The translations under genes were made by a program, and so were the position numbers. A DNA stretch of 64,000 nucleotides from an uncultured Alphaproteobacteria bacterium (GTDB lineage: Bacteria > Pseudomonadota > Alphaproteobacteria > UBA8366 > GCA-2717185): contig CALSRA010000027.1 of the NCBI GenBank assembly GCA_943788635.1, forward strand, positions 62,001 through 126,000. Reading direction: 5' to 3'. Of this stretch, positions 14,923-23,609 are shown piece after piece. Every line of letters starts with the position of its first letter. Position 1 is the stretch's first letter. The notes beneath the pieces are model-generated. The model searched no databases and had not been told where the DNA came from. It saw nothing but the letters and a program-made list of their open reading frames with translations.

Positions 14923-16488
14923 CTAGCGAAACGCGCTTGTTTTCAGCCGTTTCCGCTGTACCGAGGAGGGGATTTTTAGCGATTCCCGGTATTTGGCGAC
15001 GGTGCGGCGCGCGATTTCGATACCGTTTTCGCGAAGAAGTTCGACCAGCCGGTCGTCGGAATGGACCGTATCGACGGTTTCTTCGTCGATCAGCGCCTTG
15101 ATTCTGTGGCGAACCGCTTCCGCCGAATGGGCCTCGCCGCCCGTGGCGCTGGCGATGGATGAGGTAAAGAAATACTTCAGTTCGAACAATCCGCGCGGCG
15201 TCGACATGTATTTGTTCGTTGTGACGCGGCTCACCGTGCTTTCGTGCATTTCGATCACTTCGGCGATGTCCCGTAATACCAGCGGGCGCAATTCCGCGAC
15301 CCCGTGCAGGAAGAAGCCCTGCTGCTGGCGAACGATTTCTGTTGAAACCTTCAGGATCGTATTGGCGCGCTGGTCCAGCGATTTGACCAGCCAGCTTGCC
15401 GATTGGAAGCGTTCGGCGATGTATTCCTTGTCTTTCTTGGAACTGGCATCCTTGCTGATTTCCGCATAATAGGACGTGTTGACCAGCACGCGCGGCAGGG
15501 TTTCCGGATTAAGTTCGACAATCCAGCCCCCATCGGGGCTCGGCCGCATCAGAATGTCCGGAATGATCGTCTGCGCCACCTCATGATGAAAGGCGAGGGC
15601 GGGCTTCGGGTTCAGGGCGCGGATTTCTTCGATCATTTCGACGAGGTCGTCCTCGTCGACGGCGCAGGCTTTCAGCAACCCCTTGAGGTCCTGCCGGGCC
15701 AACTTGTCCAGGTTGACGATCAGGGCCTCCATGGCCGGATCCAGCCGGTCCTTTTCGCGCAGCTGTAGTGCCAGGCATTCGCGCAGGTCGCGTGCGAAAA
15801 TGCCGGGTGGGTCGAATTGCTGCAGCGTGCTGAGGACCGATTCAACAAGGCTGGTTTCGCAATTCAGGGTTTCCGCGATCTGCTCCGGTTCAGTCCCCAG
15901 CCAGCCCGACTCGTCCAGTGAATCGATCAGATGCACGCCGATGATGCGTTCCACCGGGTCATGGATGTCGACATTCAGCTGTTCGGTCAGGTAGTCGCGC
16001 AGCGACATTTCGGTAGCGATCGACGATTCGAAATCCCGATCGTCATCCGGCATGTTGCCGCGGCTGCGGCTGCTGCCGACATCGGCAAATGCGGCCGGTG
16101 GGTCGCCGGATACATCGACAATGCCGTCGGCTTCGTAACTGTTGGTATAATCGGCATCCAGCGGCAGGTCGCCATCCGCCGGCATGTTTTCCGCCCCGGT
16201 CAGGTCGACAGTATCCGGGCCGTCGGCGCCATCGGACAGGCCGTCATTGGCGGGGGTTTCGGCAGTACCATCGGCAGCACCATCGCCGGCCTGTTCGCGG
16301 TCGCTTTCGCGACGATTGTCATTTTCGCTGGTGTCCTGTTCCAGCAGCGGATTGGTTTCCAGCTCCGTTTCGACATAGGCGGACAGTTCAAGGCTCGACA
16401 GCTGCAGCAGCTTGATCGCCTGCTGCAACTGTGGCGTCATGACCAGTGTCTGGCCGAGCCTGATTTCCAGTCGAGGTGCTATTGCCAT
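14923..16488 (-). CDS. rpoN: RNA polymerase sigma-54 factor
   Basis: Alternative sigma factor for -24/-12 promoters, needing AAA+ activators; 521 residues. Region I is Gln/Leu-rich at the N-terminus (LGQTLVMTPQLQQAIKLLQL), with an acidic, Ala/Asp/Gly-rich region II (about 55-150), a core-binding domain and the helix-turn-helix (ESTVSRVTTNKYMSTPRG, about 400-420). The RpoN box is ARRTVAKYRE near the end (about 493-502), which reads the -24 element. The gene is 21 nt downstream of lptB and ~205 nt upstream of hpf; this lpt-rpoN-hpf-ptsN order is conserved in proteobacteria. Confidence 0.97.
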   Translation of the reverse strand: MAIAPRLEIRLGQTLVMTPQLQQAIKLLQLSSLELSAYVETELETNPLLEQDTSENDNRRESDREQAGDGAADGTAETPANDGLSDGADGPDTVDLTGAENMPADGDLPLDADYTNSYEADGIVDVSGDPPAAFADVGSSRSRGNMPDDDRDFESSIATEMSLRDYLTEQLNVDIHDPVERIIGVHLIDSLDESGWLGTEPEQIAETLNCETSLVESVLSTLQQFDPPGIFARDLRECLALQLREKDRLDPAMEALIVNLDKLARQDLKGLLKACAVDEDDLVEMIEEIRALNPKPALAFHHEVAQTIIPDILMRPSPDGGWIVELNPETLPRVLVNTSYYAEISKDASSKKDKEYIAERFQSASWLVKSLDQRANTILKVSTEIVRQQQGFFLHGVAELRPLVLRDIAEVIEMHESTVSRVTTNKYMSTPRGLFELKYFFTSSIASATGGEAHSAEAVRHRIKALIDEETVDTVHSDDRLVELLRENGIEIARRTVAKYRESLKIPSSVQRKRLKTSAFR

Positions 16489-16509
16489 TGGAACATCAAT
16501 GCCGCTTGC

Positions 16510-17358
16510 TTAAAGGCTGAACCGTTCGCCGAGATAGACTCGACGCACTTCAGCGTGATCCACGATCTCTTCGGGGGCCCCCTGCATCAGCACCCTGCCG
16601 TCATGCAGGATGTAGGCGCGTTCGACGAGATCCAGCGTTTCGCGAACATTGTGGTCTGTAATCAGGACGCCAATACCGCGATCCTTGAGATGGAAAACAA
16701 GTTCGCGGATATCATGCACGGCAATCGGGTCAATGCCCGCCAGCGGTTCGTCCAGAAGCATGAAGGCCGGCTGCGATGCCAGGGCGCGGGCGATTTCCAC
16801 CCGGCGTCGTTCGCCGCCCGACAGCGCCAGCGATGGGGTGCGGCGCAGATGGGTGATGGAAAATTCCGCAAGCAGTTCATCCAGCATGGCTTCGCGCTGG
16901 TCACGGTCGGATTCGACGACCTCAAGCACCGCACGAATATTGTTTTCGACGGTCAGTCCCCGGAAAATCGATGCTTCCTGCGGCAGGTAGCCGACGCCAA
17001 GACGTGCCCGGCGATACATCGGCAACTGCGTGACATCGGCGCCGTCGATAGAGATTGCGCCGTAATCCGGCGCGATCAGTCCGGTGACGATATAGAAGCA
17101 GGTGGTCTTGCCCGCACCGTTCGGTCCGAGCAATCCGATGACCTCGCCGCGCTGCACCTTGAGGCTGACATCGCGCAGGATGGGCCGCTTCTTGAAGCTT
17201 TTGCCGATATTGCTGACAACGAGCCCCTGATTGTCGGCGACGAGTTGCGGACCGTCATCTTCCGGTCCGGCTTCCCGGCCGCTTGCCAGCAGGCCTTCGC
17301 CCGGCCAGGGAACGGTGCCGCGTTCATCGGCGTTTATGTCGTCGTCCTTGTTTTTCAC
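16510..17358 (-). CDS. lptB: LPS export ABC transporter ATPase LptB
   Basis: Cytoplasmic ATPase of the LptB2FGC complex that drives lipopolysaccharide from the inner membrane towards the outer membrane. Visible: Walker A GPNGAGKTT, Q-loop region YLPQEASIFRGLTVENNI, signature ALSGGERRRVEIARALA, Walker B FMLLDEPLAGID and H-loop ITDHNVRETL. At 282 residues it is about 40 longer than most LptB proteins: residues 1-42 are a polar, acidic extension before the ABC core begins at GLVVSNIGKSF. The start is GTG at 17358, 21 nt after lptA; a shorter start is possible if the extension is not translated. It lies in the lptC-lptA-lptB-rpoN run. Confidence 0.95.
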   Translation of the reverse strand: MKNKDDDINADERGTVPWPGEGLLASGREAGPEDDGPQLVADNQGLVVSNIGKSFKKRPILRDVSLKVQRGEVIGLLGPNGAGKTTCFYIVTGLIAPDYGAISIDGADVTQLPMYRRARLGVGYLPQEASIFRGLTVENNIRAVLEVVESDRDQREAMLDELLAEFSITHLRRTPSLALSGGERRRVEIARALASQPAFMLLDEPLAGIDPIAVHDIRELVFHLKDRGIGVLITDHNVRETLDLVERAYILHDGRVLMQGAPEEIVDHAEVRRVYLGERFSL

Positions 17359-17379
17359 GTCACCCGAGCTTTCATTGCC

Positions 17380-18165
17380 TTATTTTTCCGGTGTGATCAG
17401 ACCCTTGACGCGGCCGTTCCCCCCCAACAGCTTGCTGATGCCGGTTACGAGGTTTACTTCCGCACAATTGCCGTTGAGCTGGTTTTTCCCCCGTGTGATT
17501 CTTACATTTCCACACAAGGTAGCCAGCCCAGTGCGCGGATTATACACACCTTCTTCGCCCTGAGCAATTTCCGTGCCAGTAGTTACCAAAACGTTACCAA
17601 AAGCATCGATTCGATTGACCTCCCTTTTGCCCTCCTTGGCGATATGGGCGGTCAGGATATCTGCCTTCAGTCGGCCATTTTCGCTTTCGACAATGGCGTC
17701 ACCGCGAGCAACCGCGAGGCTTTTGGTATCCCAGTATTCCAGCGTGTCGCGCGCCGTAATGGTCGCAGTGGTCGTTTCGAAGCGCAGGTTGCGGCCGACC
17801 AGCACCAGGACGGATTCATCGACATGGTAGACGCCCTTGTCGCCGAATGCCTTTTCCGTCTGGGATTTGATCCGGACCTTGCCGTCGGCATCGATCCGGT
17901 AAATTTCCTGTCCGGTGCCGTCCGCGCCGTCGCGGTAGAATGCGGTCAGCGTATCGGCCTGGATTTCAACGCCGTCTTTTCGGGCGCGGGCGTCGCCCCG
18001 GGCGATATAGGCCTTGGTGTCGCGCTGCCATTCGATGCCGTCATTCGCCTCGATATCGACGGGGCTGTCGCCGCTGCGGCCGACGATGCTTTGCGCATTG
18101 GCGGGGGACAGGCCCCCGATAGCAATGGCCGCCGCCATGCAGGCCCCTATAATTCGCAATATCAT
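17380..18165 (-). CDS. lptA: LPS transport periplasmic protein LptA
   Basis: Periplasmic beta-jellyroll protein whose strands polymerise into the bridge carrying LPS between LptC and LptD. It has 261 residues: a signal peptide of about 24 residues (hydrophobic ACMAAAIAIGGLSPANAQS) and an OstA-like core, longer than E. coli LptA but usual for alphaproteobacteria. Repeated strand motifs such as AYIARGDARARKDGVEI and SLAVARGDAIVESENGRLK are visible. The ATG overlaps the lptC stop by 4 nt (ATGA), so translation is coupled. Confidence 0.93.
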   Translation of the reverse strand: MILRIIGACMAAAIAIGGLSPANAQSIVGRSGDSPVDIEANDGIEWQRDTKAYIARGDARARKDGVEIQADTLTAFYRDGADGTGQEIYRIDADGKVRIKSQTEKAFGDKGVYHVDESVLVLVGRNLRFETTTATITARDTLEYWDTKSLAVARGDAIVESENGRLKADILTAHIAKEGKREVNRIDAFGNVLVTTGTEIAQGEEGVYNPRTGLATLCGNVRITRGKNQLNGNCAEVNLVTGISKLLGGNGRVKGLITPEK

Positions 18166-18866
18166 GATCCGTCTGGTTTCTTTGGTGTCAGGGTCAGTTT
18201 GGCCTTGCCCGTGAACACGACCCGTTCGCCCCGGTTGTAAATGCGGAAACCTTCCGCCTGCAACTGGCCGAAAGGGCCCTGGCCCTGTACGGGCTCGATT
18301 CCCGTGGCATCGCCCGCCGTGAGGTCGAAGACGGCGCTGTCGGTGCGGAACTCGTAGCCGCTGTCATGATACAGGTTGACGCCGCCGTTCAGTTCCAGAA
18401 CCTGACTGTTGCTGTCGAAGGAGCCGCTTGTCGCCGTCAGCGCAACCCAGGCGCCGTTGCTCAGCGCAATATCGGCTTTGGGCGCGTCCAGTGCGATGAC
18501 CGCCGATTCCGCATTCGCCTGGTCCGCTGTATCCGCCGTGATGGTATAGGGCCGCCGGGTGGCATCGCTGCCGGTAAATCGCGCGTTCACCATACGAAGG
18601 TTTTCCGCTTCCGATCGATCGATTCGCGCCGGGCCCAGAACGAAACGGTCTTCCTGTTCGTTCAGTTCCGGCCAGACGACGATCAGCGCGATGATTGCCG
18701 TGGCGATTGTCGGCAGGATGACCTTGGTAATACTGACGAAACGACCGTATAGCGGGTTATAGCGCGGCCGTTCGCGCCGGAATGCCAGCTGGGCGAACTT
18801 CCGCTCCGGCGGGGCTGCCGGTCCGTCTGCCGGTGCGTTACCGGATCCCGGCTCGGAGACAGTCAT
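18162..18866 (-). CDS. lptC: LPS export protein LptC
   Basis: Bitopic inner-membrane protein of 234 residues that takes LPS from LptFG and passes it to LptA. A short cytoplasmic N-terminus is followed by one membrane helix (about 48-68, ITKVILPTIATAIIALIVVW) and a periplasmic jellyroll domain with ladder motifs (ENLRMVNARFTGSD, LSNGAWVALTATSGSFD). The stop overlaps the lptA start (ATGA) and its start overlaps the kdsD end by 29 nt, showing a tightly packed operon. Confidence 0.9.
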   Translation of the reverse strand: MTVSEPGSGNAPADGPAAPPERKFAQLAFRRERPRYNPLYGRFVSITKVILPTIATAIIALIVVWPELNEQEDRFVLGPARIDRSEAENLRMVNARFTGSDATRRPYTITADTADQANAESAVIALDAPKADIALSNGAWVALTATSGSFDSNSQVLELNGGVNLYHDSGYEFRTDSAVFDLTAGDATGIEPVQGQGPFGQLQAEGFRIYNRGERVVFTGKAKLTLTPKKPDGS

Positions 18867-19761
18867 GTATATGCAGAATGCCGACCGGCCGCCCGTCTTC
18901 CATGACGAAAAGGCTGGTGATGGAGCGTTCGTTCATCAGCGACAGGGCTTCGGCCCCCAGGGCCGCGGGCCGTATCGTCGCGGGGTTCGAGGTCATGACT
19001 TCCCGGGCTGTCTTGCCCAGCAGCGCATCGGACATATGCCGTCGCAGGTCACCATCGGTAATAACCCCCTGCAGGCTACCGTTTTCGTCGAGTACACCGA
19101 CGCAGCCGAAATGCTTTGCGGTCATGGAGAGGACGGCGTCACTCATGCGGGCGTCGCCCGCAATGACGGGCAGGTTCTCACCCGAATGCATCAGGTCCGA
19201 AACCCGTTGCAGGCTGGACCCGATCTGGCCGCCGGGATGCAGGACTCTGAAATCAGTCGTCGAAAACCCCTGGCGTTCCAGCAGGGCGACCGCGATGGCA
19301 TCACCCAGGGCAAGCGCCATGGTCGTCGATGTGGTCGGTGCCAGCCCCATCGGGCAGCCTTCGGGAACAGGCGGCAGGATGAACGCGATATCCGCCACGT
19401 CCGACATGGTGCTGTCAGCCCCCGACGTAATGGCGATCAGGGGGATAGAGAAGCGCCGCGTGTATTCGAACAGGTCGTAAAGTTCGCGGGTATTGCCCGA
19501 ATTGGACAGGGCGATCACCGCATCGTCGCGCGCGATCATCCCAAGGTCACCGTGGCTGGCCTCGCCTGGATGGACGAAATGTGCGGGTGTGCCGGTCGAT
19601 GCCAGTGTCGCGGCGATCTTCCGCGCCACATGGCCGCTTTTGCCCATGCCGGTGACGATGACGCGACCTGTAATCCCGGCGAGAATATCCAGCGCGGCCG
19701 TCAGCCGGTCGTCCAGAGCATTCGAGAGCGCGATGATACCATCCGCTTCCAGCTTGAGCAC
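18838..19761 (-). CDS. kdsD: Arabinose-5-phosphate isomerase (Kdo biosynthesis)
   Basis: Sugar-phosphate isomerase of the KpsF/GutQ family, converting ribulose 5-phosphate to arabinose 5-phosphate, the precursor of Kdo in LPS core. The SIS domain spans about 15-165 (VIVTGMGKSGHVARKIAATL, then ALSNSGNTREL), with two CBS modules from about 190 to 305 (DGDLRRHMSDALL between). The first ordinary in-frame start is GTG 19761, but the family-like helix begins a few codons earlier (DRISAARVLKLEA), and the open frame continues upstream for 37 more codons with only rare starts (CTG, ATT). The true start is therefore uncertain. Its place ahead of lptC fits LPS biogenesis. Confidence 0.9.
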   Translation of the reverse strand: MLKLEADGIIALSNALDDRLTAALDILAGITGRVIVTGMGKSGHVARKIAATLASTGTPAHFVHPGEASHGDLGMIARDDAVIALSNSGNTRELYDLFEYTRRFSIPLIAITSGADSTMSDVADIAFILPPVPEGCPMGLAPTTSTTMALALGDAIAVALLERQGFSTTDFRVLHPGGQIGSSLQRVSDLMHSGENLPVIAGDARMSDAVLSMTAKHFGCVGVLDENGSLQGVITDGDLRRHMSDALLGKTAREVMTSNPATIRPAALGAEALSLMNERSITSLFVMEDGRPVGILHIHDCLRAGIR

Positions 19762-19988
19762 ACGCGCGGCGGAAATACGGTCGGCATTATCAGTCGTGTC
19801 ACGACTTTCGGTCTTCGGGGAGCTCAGTGTCCAAATCCTTCGTCAGAGGCGTTCCGCATAAGTGGGGACGCCATCGGTGTCTTTAAACTGCTGATCGGGG
19901 GAATCGCATTGGAATCCCTACCGAATCATTCCGATTATGCCTGTTGCGGCGCAAAAAGGAAACATGCATCGGACGCAAGCGCATCCGG

Positions 19989-20603
19989 TCAGCTATGAGA
20001 AAAAATGTCCTGTTCTTCCCAGCCGACAAGATCCAGCTCGGCCCGGACGGGAAGGAAGTCAAATGCCGCCTGTGCCAGGTGCATGCGGTCTTCGCGAACC
20101 AGCATTTCTGACAGTCGTGCCCGCAGGTCATGCAGGTACAGGACGTCGCTGGCGGCATAGTTCATTTGTGCGTCCGTCAGCGTATCGGCACCCCAGTCGG
20201 AAGACTGTTGCTGCTTGGACAGGTCGACGCCCAGCAATTCGCGGCACAGATCCTTCAGGCCGTGTCGGTCCGTATAGGTCCGAACCAGCCGTGAGGCGAT
20301 CTTGGTGCAGAATACCGGCCCGGTTATGGCGCCCAGCCCGTTGCGCAGTGCAGCGATATCAAACCGCGCGAAATGGAACAGTTTCAGCACGTTGCTGTCG
20401 GTCAGCAAGCGTGTGAGGTTTGGCGCTTCGGCGCCGCCCAGGGGGATTTTTACGAGGTGGCAATTGCCGTCGCCTGCGGAAAGCTGCACCAGGCACAGCC
20501 GGTCGCGGTGCGGCTTCAGGCCCATCGTTTCCGTATCGATTGCGACAGAATCGCCGAAATCGACATCTGCGGGCAAATCGCCATGATGCAGTGTAATCGT
20601 CAC
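19989..20603 (-). CDS. rnd: Ribonuclease D-type 3'-5' exonuclease
   Basis: Exonuclease of the DEDDy group, trimming 3' ends of small structured RNAs including tRNA. At 204 residues it consists of the exonuclease domain alone, without the HRDC domains of E. coli RNase D, as is usual for this short alphaproteobacterial type. Catalytic residues: D23 and E25 in VAIDTETMGL, the HFARFD segment with the third Asp, and YAASDVLYL with Tyr and the last Asp. It lies upstream of kdsD by ~225 nt and just downstream of the tRNA-Leu gene on the same strand. Confidence 0.9.
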   Translation of the reverse strand: MTITLHHGDLPADVDFGDSVAIDTETMGLKPHRDRLCLVQLSAGDGNCHLVKIPLGGAEAPNLTRLLTDSNVLKLFHFARFDIAALRNGLGAITGPVFCTKIASRLVRTYTDRHGLKDLCRELLGVDLSKQQQSSDWGADTLTDAQMNYAASDVLYLHDLRARLSEMLVREDRMHLAQAAFDFLPVRAELDLVGWEEQDIFSHS

Positions 20604-20649
20604 TTACCGGTAATTCCTTCGTGGCACAGCGCCATCAATCAAACTAAAG

Positions 20650-20737
20650 ATGGTGCCCAGGAGAAGACTCGAACTTCCACGACCTTTCGGTCACAGGTAC
20701 CTGAAACCTGCGCGTCTACCAATTCCGCCACCTGGGC
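20650..20737 (-). tRNA. tRNA-Leu(CAG)
   Basis: The 88-nt class II tRNA includes an encoded CCA (20650-20652). The acceptor stem GCCCAGG pairs with CCTGGGC. The D-loop region has GGCGGAATTGGTAGACGCG, typical of tRNA-Leu. The anticodon stem CAGGT/ACCTG holds loop TTCAGGT, so the anticodon is CAG, reading CUG. The variable arm (TGACCGAAAGGTCG) is long as expected, and the T-arm contains GTTCGAGTC. CUG is a common Leu codon at this GC content. Confidence 0.96.
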
Positions 20738-20847
20738 TCGGGAGGCGTCATAGGCTGGCGCATCCGGCATGTCAATAATGTTACGACATGAAGGGGGCCA
20801 GAATCGACATTGACTGCGTTTCCGGCGGGTCAGTTTCCGATGGGCGA

Positions 20848-20875
20848 TTGAACCTGAGAACCTTTGCTCTAATAT
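20848..20875 (+). promoter_or_regulatory. Candidate housekeeping promoter for the NDUFA9-like gene
   Basis: TTGAAC (20848-20853), a 16-nt spacer, and TAATAT (20870-20875) approximate -35 and -10 boxes 62 nt before the start of the gene at 20938. Each box matches the consensus at four of six positions, so this is a modest candidate. Confidence 0.35.
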
Positions 20876-20937
20876 GCGCATCGTAGCGGTGCCGGGCGGA
20901 TATGCTGCGGCCCATTGGCGTGAGGGGATGACAAAGC

Positions 20938-21924
20938 ATGAAACAGGTCACGGTTTTTGGCGGTTCGGGGTTTATCGGCCGCCATCTTGTCAAGCGGCTG
21001 GCGGAACAGGGACTCATCGTACGTGTTGCGGTTCGGGACCCTGCCGGTGCAATTTTCCTGCGCCCGATGGGTGATGTCGGGCAGGTGACGCCAGTGCGCG
21101 CCGATGTGCGCGACGATGCCTCTGTTGCGGCGGCGGTCGAAGGCTCCGACGCGGTGGTCAATCTGGTGGGTATCCTGTTTGAGCGCGGAAAACGGACGTT
21201 CGAAGCGATTCACAAGGACGCTGCGGCCCGAATCGCGCGGCAATCCAAGGCGGCAGGCGTGCAGCGGCTGGTGCAGATATCGGCGCTTGGTGCGTCGACC
21301 CGGTCGGCGTCACGCTACGCCTGGTCCAAGGCGGCGGGTGAGGAAGCGGTGCTGGAAGCCTTTCCGGAAGCGTCGATCCTGCGCCCCGGCGTGGTCTTCG
21401 GGCCCCAGGATGATTTTTTCAACCGGTTCGCCGGGATGGCGCGGCTGCTGCCGGCGCTGCCGGTATTCGGCGGTGCTTGCCCGATTTACGGTCAGGCCAA
21501 TGCCGGTCCGGACGATGGCGGCAACCGGTTCCAGCCGGTTTATGTCGGCGATGTGGCGGATGCGATCATGGCCTGCCTGTCGCGCGATGATGCTGCCGGC
21601 AAGACATATGAACTGGCGGGACCGGCGGTTTACACGTTCCGGGAACTGATGGAACTGGTGTTACGGCAGACCGATCGCCACTGCCTGCTGCTGCCGGTGC
21701 CGTTCTGGACCGCCAGCCTGATGGCGGTTTTCCTGCAATTCCTGCCGACGCCGCCGCTGACACCAGATCAGGTTACACTGTTGCGCAGCGACAATGTTGC
21801 GACGGGTGATGCGCCGGGGCTGGATGCGCTGGACATTACGCCGGTTGCGGCGGAAGTGATCATGCCGACCTATCTGGACCGGTTCCGCCGTGGTGGCCGT
21901 TTTAATACGTCGGTGCAGGCCTGA
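20938..21924 (+). CDS. NDUFA9-like NAD(P)-binding protein (atypical SDR)
   Basis: Protein of 328 residues with a Rossmann fold: GGSGFIG at residues 8-14 binds the dinucleotide. It resembles the complex I NDUFA9 subunit family, common in alphaproteobacteria as a stand-alone gene. Mitochondrial NDUFA9 stabilises complex I; the bacterial relative may bind quinone or act as a reductase, and its partner is unproven. Later landmarks are RYAWSKAAGEEAVLEAFPEA and ILRPGVVFGPQDDFFNRFAG. The C-terminus (about 250-328) has a hydrophobic stretch (LPVPFWTASLMAVFLQFLP) that may touch the membrane. It is convergent with uppP across a stem-loop. Confidence 0.8.
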   Translation: MKQVTVFGGSGFIGRHLVKRLAEQGLIVRVAVRDPAGAIFLRPMGDVGQVTPVRADVRDDASVAAAVEGSDAVVNLVGILFERGKRTFEAIHKDAAARIARQSKAAGVQRLVQISALGASTRSASRYAWSKAAGEEAVLEAFPEASILRPGVVFGPQDDFFNRFAGMARLLPALPVFGGACPIYGQANAGPDDGGNRFQPVYVGDVADAIMACLSRDDAAGKTYELAGPAVYTFRELMELVLRQTDRHCLLLPVPFWTASLMAVFLQFLPTPPLTPDQVTLLRSDNVATGDAPGLDALDITPVAAEVIMPTYLDRFRRGGRFNTSVQA

Positions 21925-21943
21925 AGCCTGGGTTCAGGCTTCA
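21922..21943. terminator. Stem-loop between convergent genes
   Basis: TGAAGCCTG (21922-21930), loop GGTT, CAGGCTTCA (21935-21943): a perfect 9-bp stem that starts at the stop codon of the NDUFA9-like gene and lies 19 nt beyond the uppP stop on the other strand. AAAAA follows on the plus strand, so no T-run follows the stem for either gene; it is a likely shared, imperfect terminator. Confidence 0.55.
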
Positions 21944-21962
21944 AAAAGGCACTGGCTCAGGC

Positions 21963-22760
21963 TCAGGCGTAAACCCAGTACAGCAGCCCGCAGGCCAGAA
22001 CGATCCGGTACAGGACGAACGGTCCGAAGCCGGCATGCCGCAGCCATTGCATTAATCCCCATATCGCGACAATCGCGGTGATGAAGGACAATGCCGCGGC
22101 GATGATCACGTCGCCGCCCAGCGCCAGGTCACCGGAATCGTAAAGGTCGAAACCGCTCAATACGCCGGCGCCCAGAATCGTCGGGATCGACAGGAGCATG
22201 GAAAATTGCGCTGCATCAGACCGTTCCATGCCCAGGAATCGCGCCGCCGTCATGGTAATGCCGGATCGGCTCGTGCCGGGGATGAGTGCCAGCACCTGCG
22301 ACAATCCGATGAATACCGCGCTGCCCCAGCCCAGATGTTCGATCCGGTGTACGGTCATGCCGGTCTTGTCCGCGATCCACAGCAGAATGCCGAATCCCAG
22401 CGTTGCCCAGGCGATGACCTCGGCGCTGCGCAAGTGCGATTCGATATAGGGTTTGCCGAAATATCCGGCGACGATGACCGGAATTGTCGCCAGAATAACC
22501 AGCAGCGCCAGCCGGCCGCCGGGGCTGCTGCGGCCGCGCAGCAGCAACAGGAAACCAACGGTCATTTCCCAGACGCTGCGCCAGAAATACAGGATGACGG
22601 CGAGCAGGGTGCCGACATGAACCGCCACATCGATCATCAGTCCCTGATCGGGCCAGCCCATGACCTGGGAGGTCAGGACGAGATGCCCCGAAGAGCTGAT
22701 CGGCAGGAACTCTGTAACGCCCTGCACCAGTGCCAGAATCAAAATGTGGTACAGTACCAA
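21963..22760 (-). CDS. uppP: Undecaprenyl-diphosphate phosphatase
   Basis: Polytopic inner-membrane enzyme of 265 residues (BacA/UppP family) that recycles the lipid carrier for peptidoglycan and other envelope polymers by removing one phosphate on the outer face. The two signature regions are present: QGVTEFLPISSSGHL (E17, E-rich motif with SSSGH) near the N-terminus and PGTSRSGIT (about 170), which carries the phosphate-binding Ser/Arg. Around eight helices are evident. Normal length. It is divergent from the GST gene. Confidence 0.95.
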   Translation of the reverse strand: MVLYHILILALVQGVTEFLPISSSGHLVLTSQVMGWPDQGLMIDVAVHVGTLLAVILYFWRSVWEMTVGFLLLLRGRSSPGGRLALLVILATIPVIVAGYFGKPYIESHLRSAEVIAWATLGFGILLWIADKTGMTVHRIEHLGWGSAVFIGLSQVLALIPGTSRSGITMTAARFLGMERSDAAQFSMLLSIPTILGAGVLSGFDLYDSGDLALGGDVIIAAALSFITAIVAIWGLMQWLRHAGFGPFVLYRIVLACGLLYWVYA

Positions 22761-22897
22761 CCGAATCTCCCCAGATACAGGATGTGTTATACGCGCAATA
22801 ACAACGAACCGGAAAACCTTAATTTCGCGGGGGATTACCGGATGGGCCTGCCTTTCATGCGCTGCATCCTCTTTCCATTTCGCGCGGACCCCCTAAT

Positions 22898-23575
22898 ATG
22901 AGTGACATGCGCCTGCTTTATCATCTCTGGTTATCGCCGTTCAGCCGGAAGGTTCGCCTTGTTCTCGGCGAGAAGGGCCTGGACACGACCCTGAAGGTCG
23001 AAAAGGTCTGGGAACGGCGTGATGCGTTTCTGGCGCTGAACCCGACGGGTGAGGTACCGGTGCTGGTGGAGGACGACGGCATGGTGCTGGCGGATTCCCG
23101 GGCCATCGCCGAGTATCTTGACGAGGCACATCCCGAACCGCCGCTGATCGGCCGGTCACCCACAATTCGCGCGGAAACGCGCCGGCTGACCGCCTGGTTT
23201 GACCAGAAATTCCACAGCGAGGTCACCGACAACCTGGTCAACGAAAAGATCATGAAACGGTTTCTCGGGCTGGGCGAACCCAATTCCGCGGCAATCCGGG
23301 CTGGCAACCAGAATATCCACTATCATCTGGATTATATCGGCTACCTGACGGGACGGCGGCGCTGGCTCGCGGGCGATGAACTCACGCTTGCCGACCTGAC
23401 GGCGGCGGCGCACCTGTCCTGCGTCGATTACCTGGGCGATGTGCCGTGGGAGGACCATCCGGCGGCCAAGGACTGGTACGCAAAGATCAAATCACGCCCC
23501 AGCTTCCGACCCCTGCTCGGCGACCACATCCCTGGCGCCCCACCACCAAAGCATTACGCCGATCTGGATTTTTAG
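22898..23575 (+). CDS. Glutathione S-transferase family protein
   Basis: Cytosolic GST-fold protein of 225 residues. The N-terminal thioredoxin-like domain (about 4-80) contains SPFSRKVRLVLGEKG (Ser at the usual catalytic position) and the cis-Pro/substrate segment GEVPVLVEDDG, then DSRAIAEYLDE. The helical C-terminal domain (about 90-215) includes GDELTLADLTAAAHLSC, the N-capping box region of GSTs. Bacterial members conjugate or reduce xenobiotics or aromatic intermediates; a ring-cleaving dioxygenase gene sits next to it on the other strand. Start ATG 22898; an ATG three codons later (22907) is equally possible. No clear ribosome site. Confidence 0.85.
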   Translation: MSDMRLLYHLWLSPFSRKVRLVLGEKGLDTTLKVEKVWERRDAFLALNPTGEVPVLVEDDGMVLADSRAIAEYLDEAHPEPPLIGRSPTIRAETRRLTAWFDQKFHSEVTDNLVNEKIMKRFLGLGEPNSAAIRAGNQNIHYHLDYIGYLTGRRRWLAGDELTLADLTAAAHLSCVDYLGDVPWEDHPAAKDWYAKIKSRPSFRPLLGDHIPGAPPPKHYADLDF

Positions 23576-23609
23576 GCGCGGGGTTTGATTCGCGTCTCTG
23601 TCCGGTCGG

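Noticed and set aside
15931-18240. Plus-strand open frame of 769 codons
   Set aside because: It is antisense to rpoN, lptB and lptA, whose products are certain. Long antisense frames are common in high-GC DNA, and this one has no recognisable motif.
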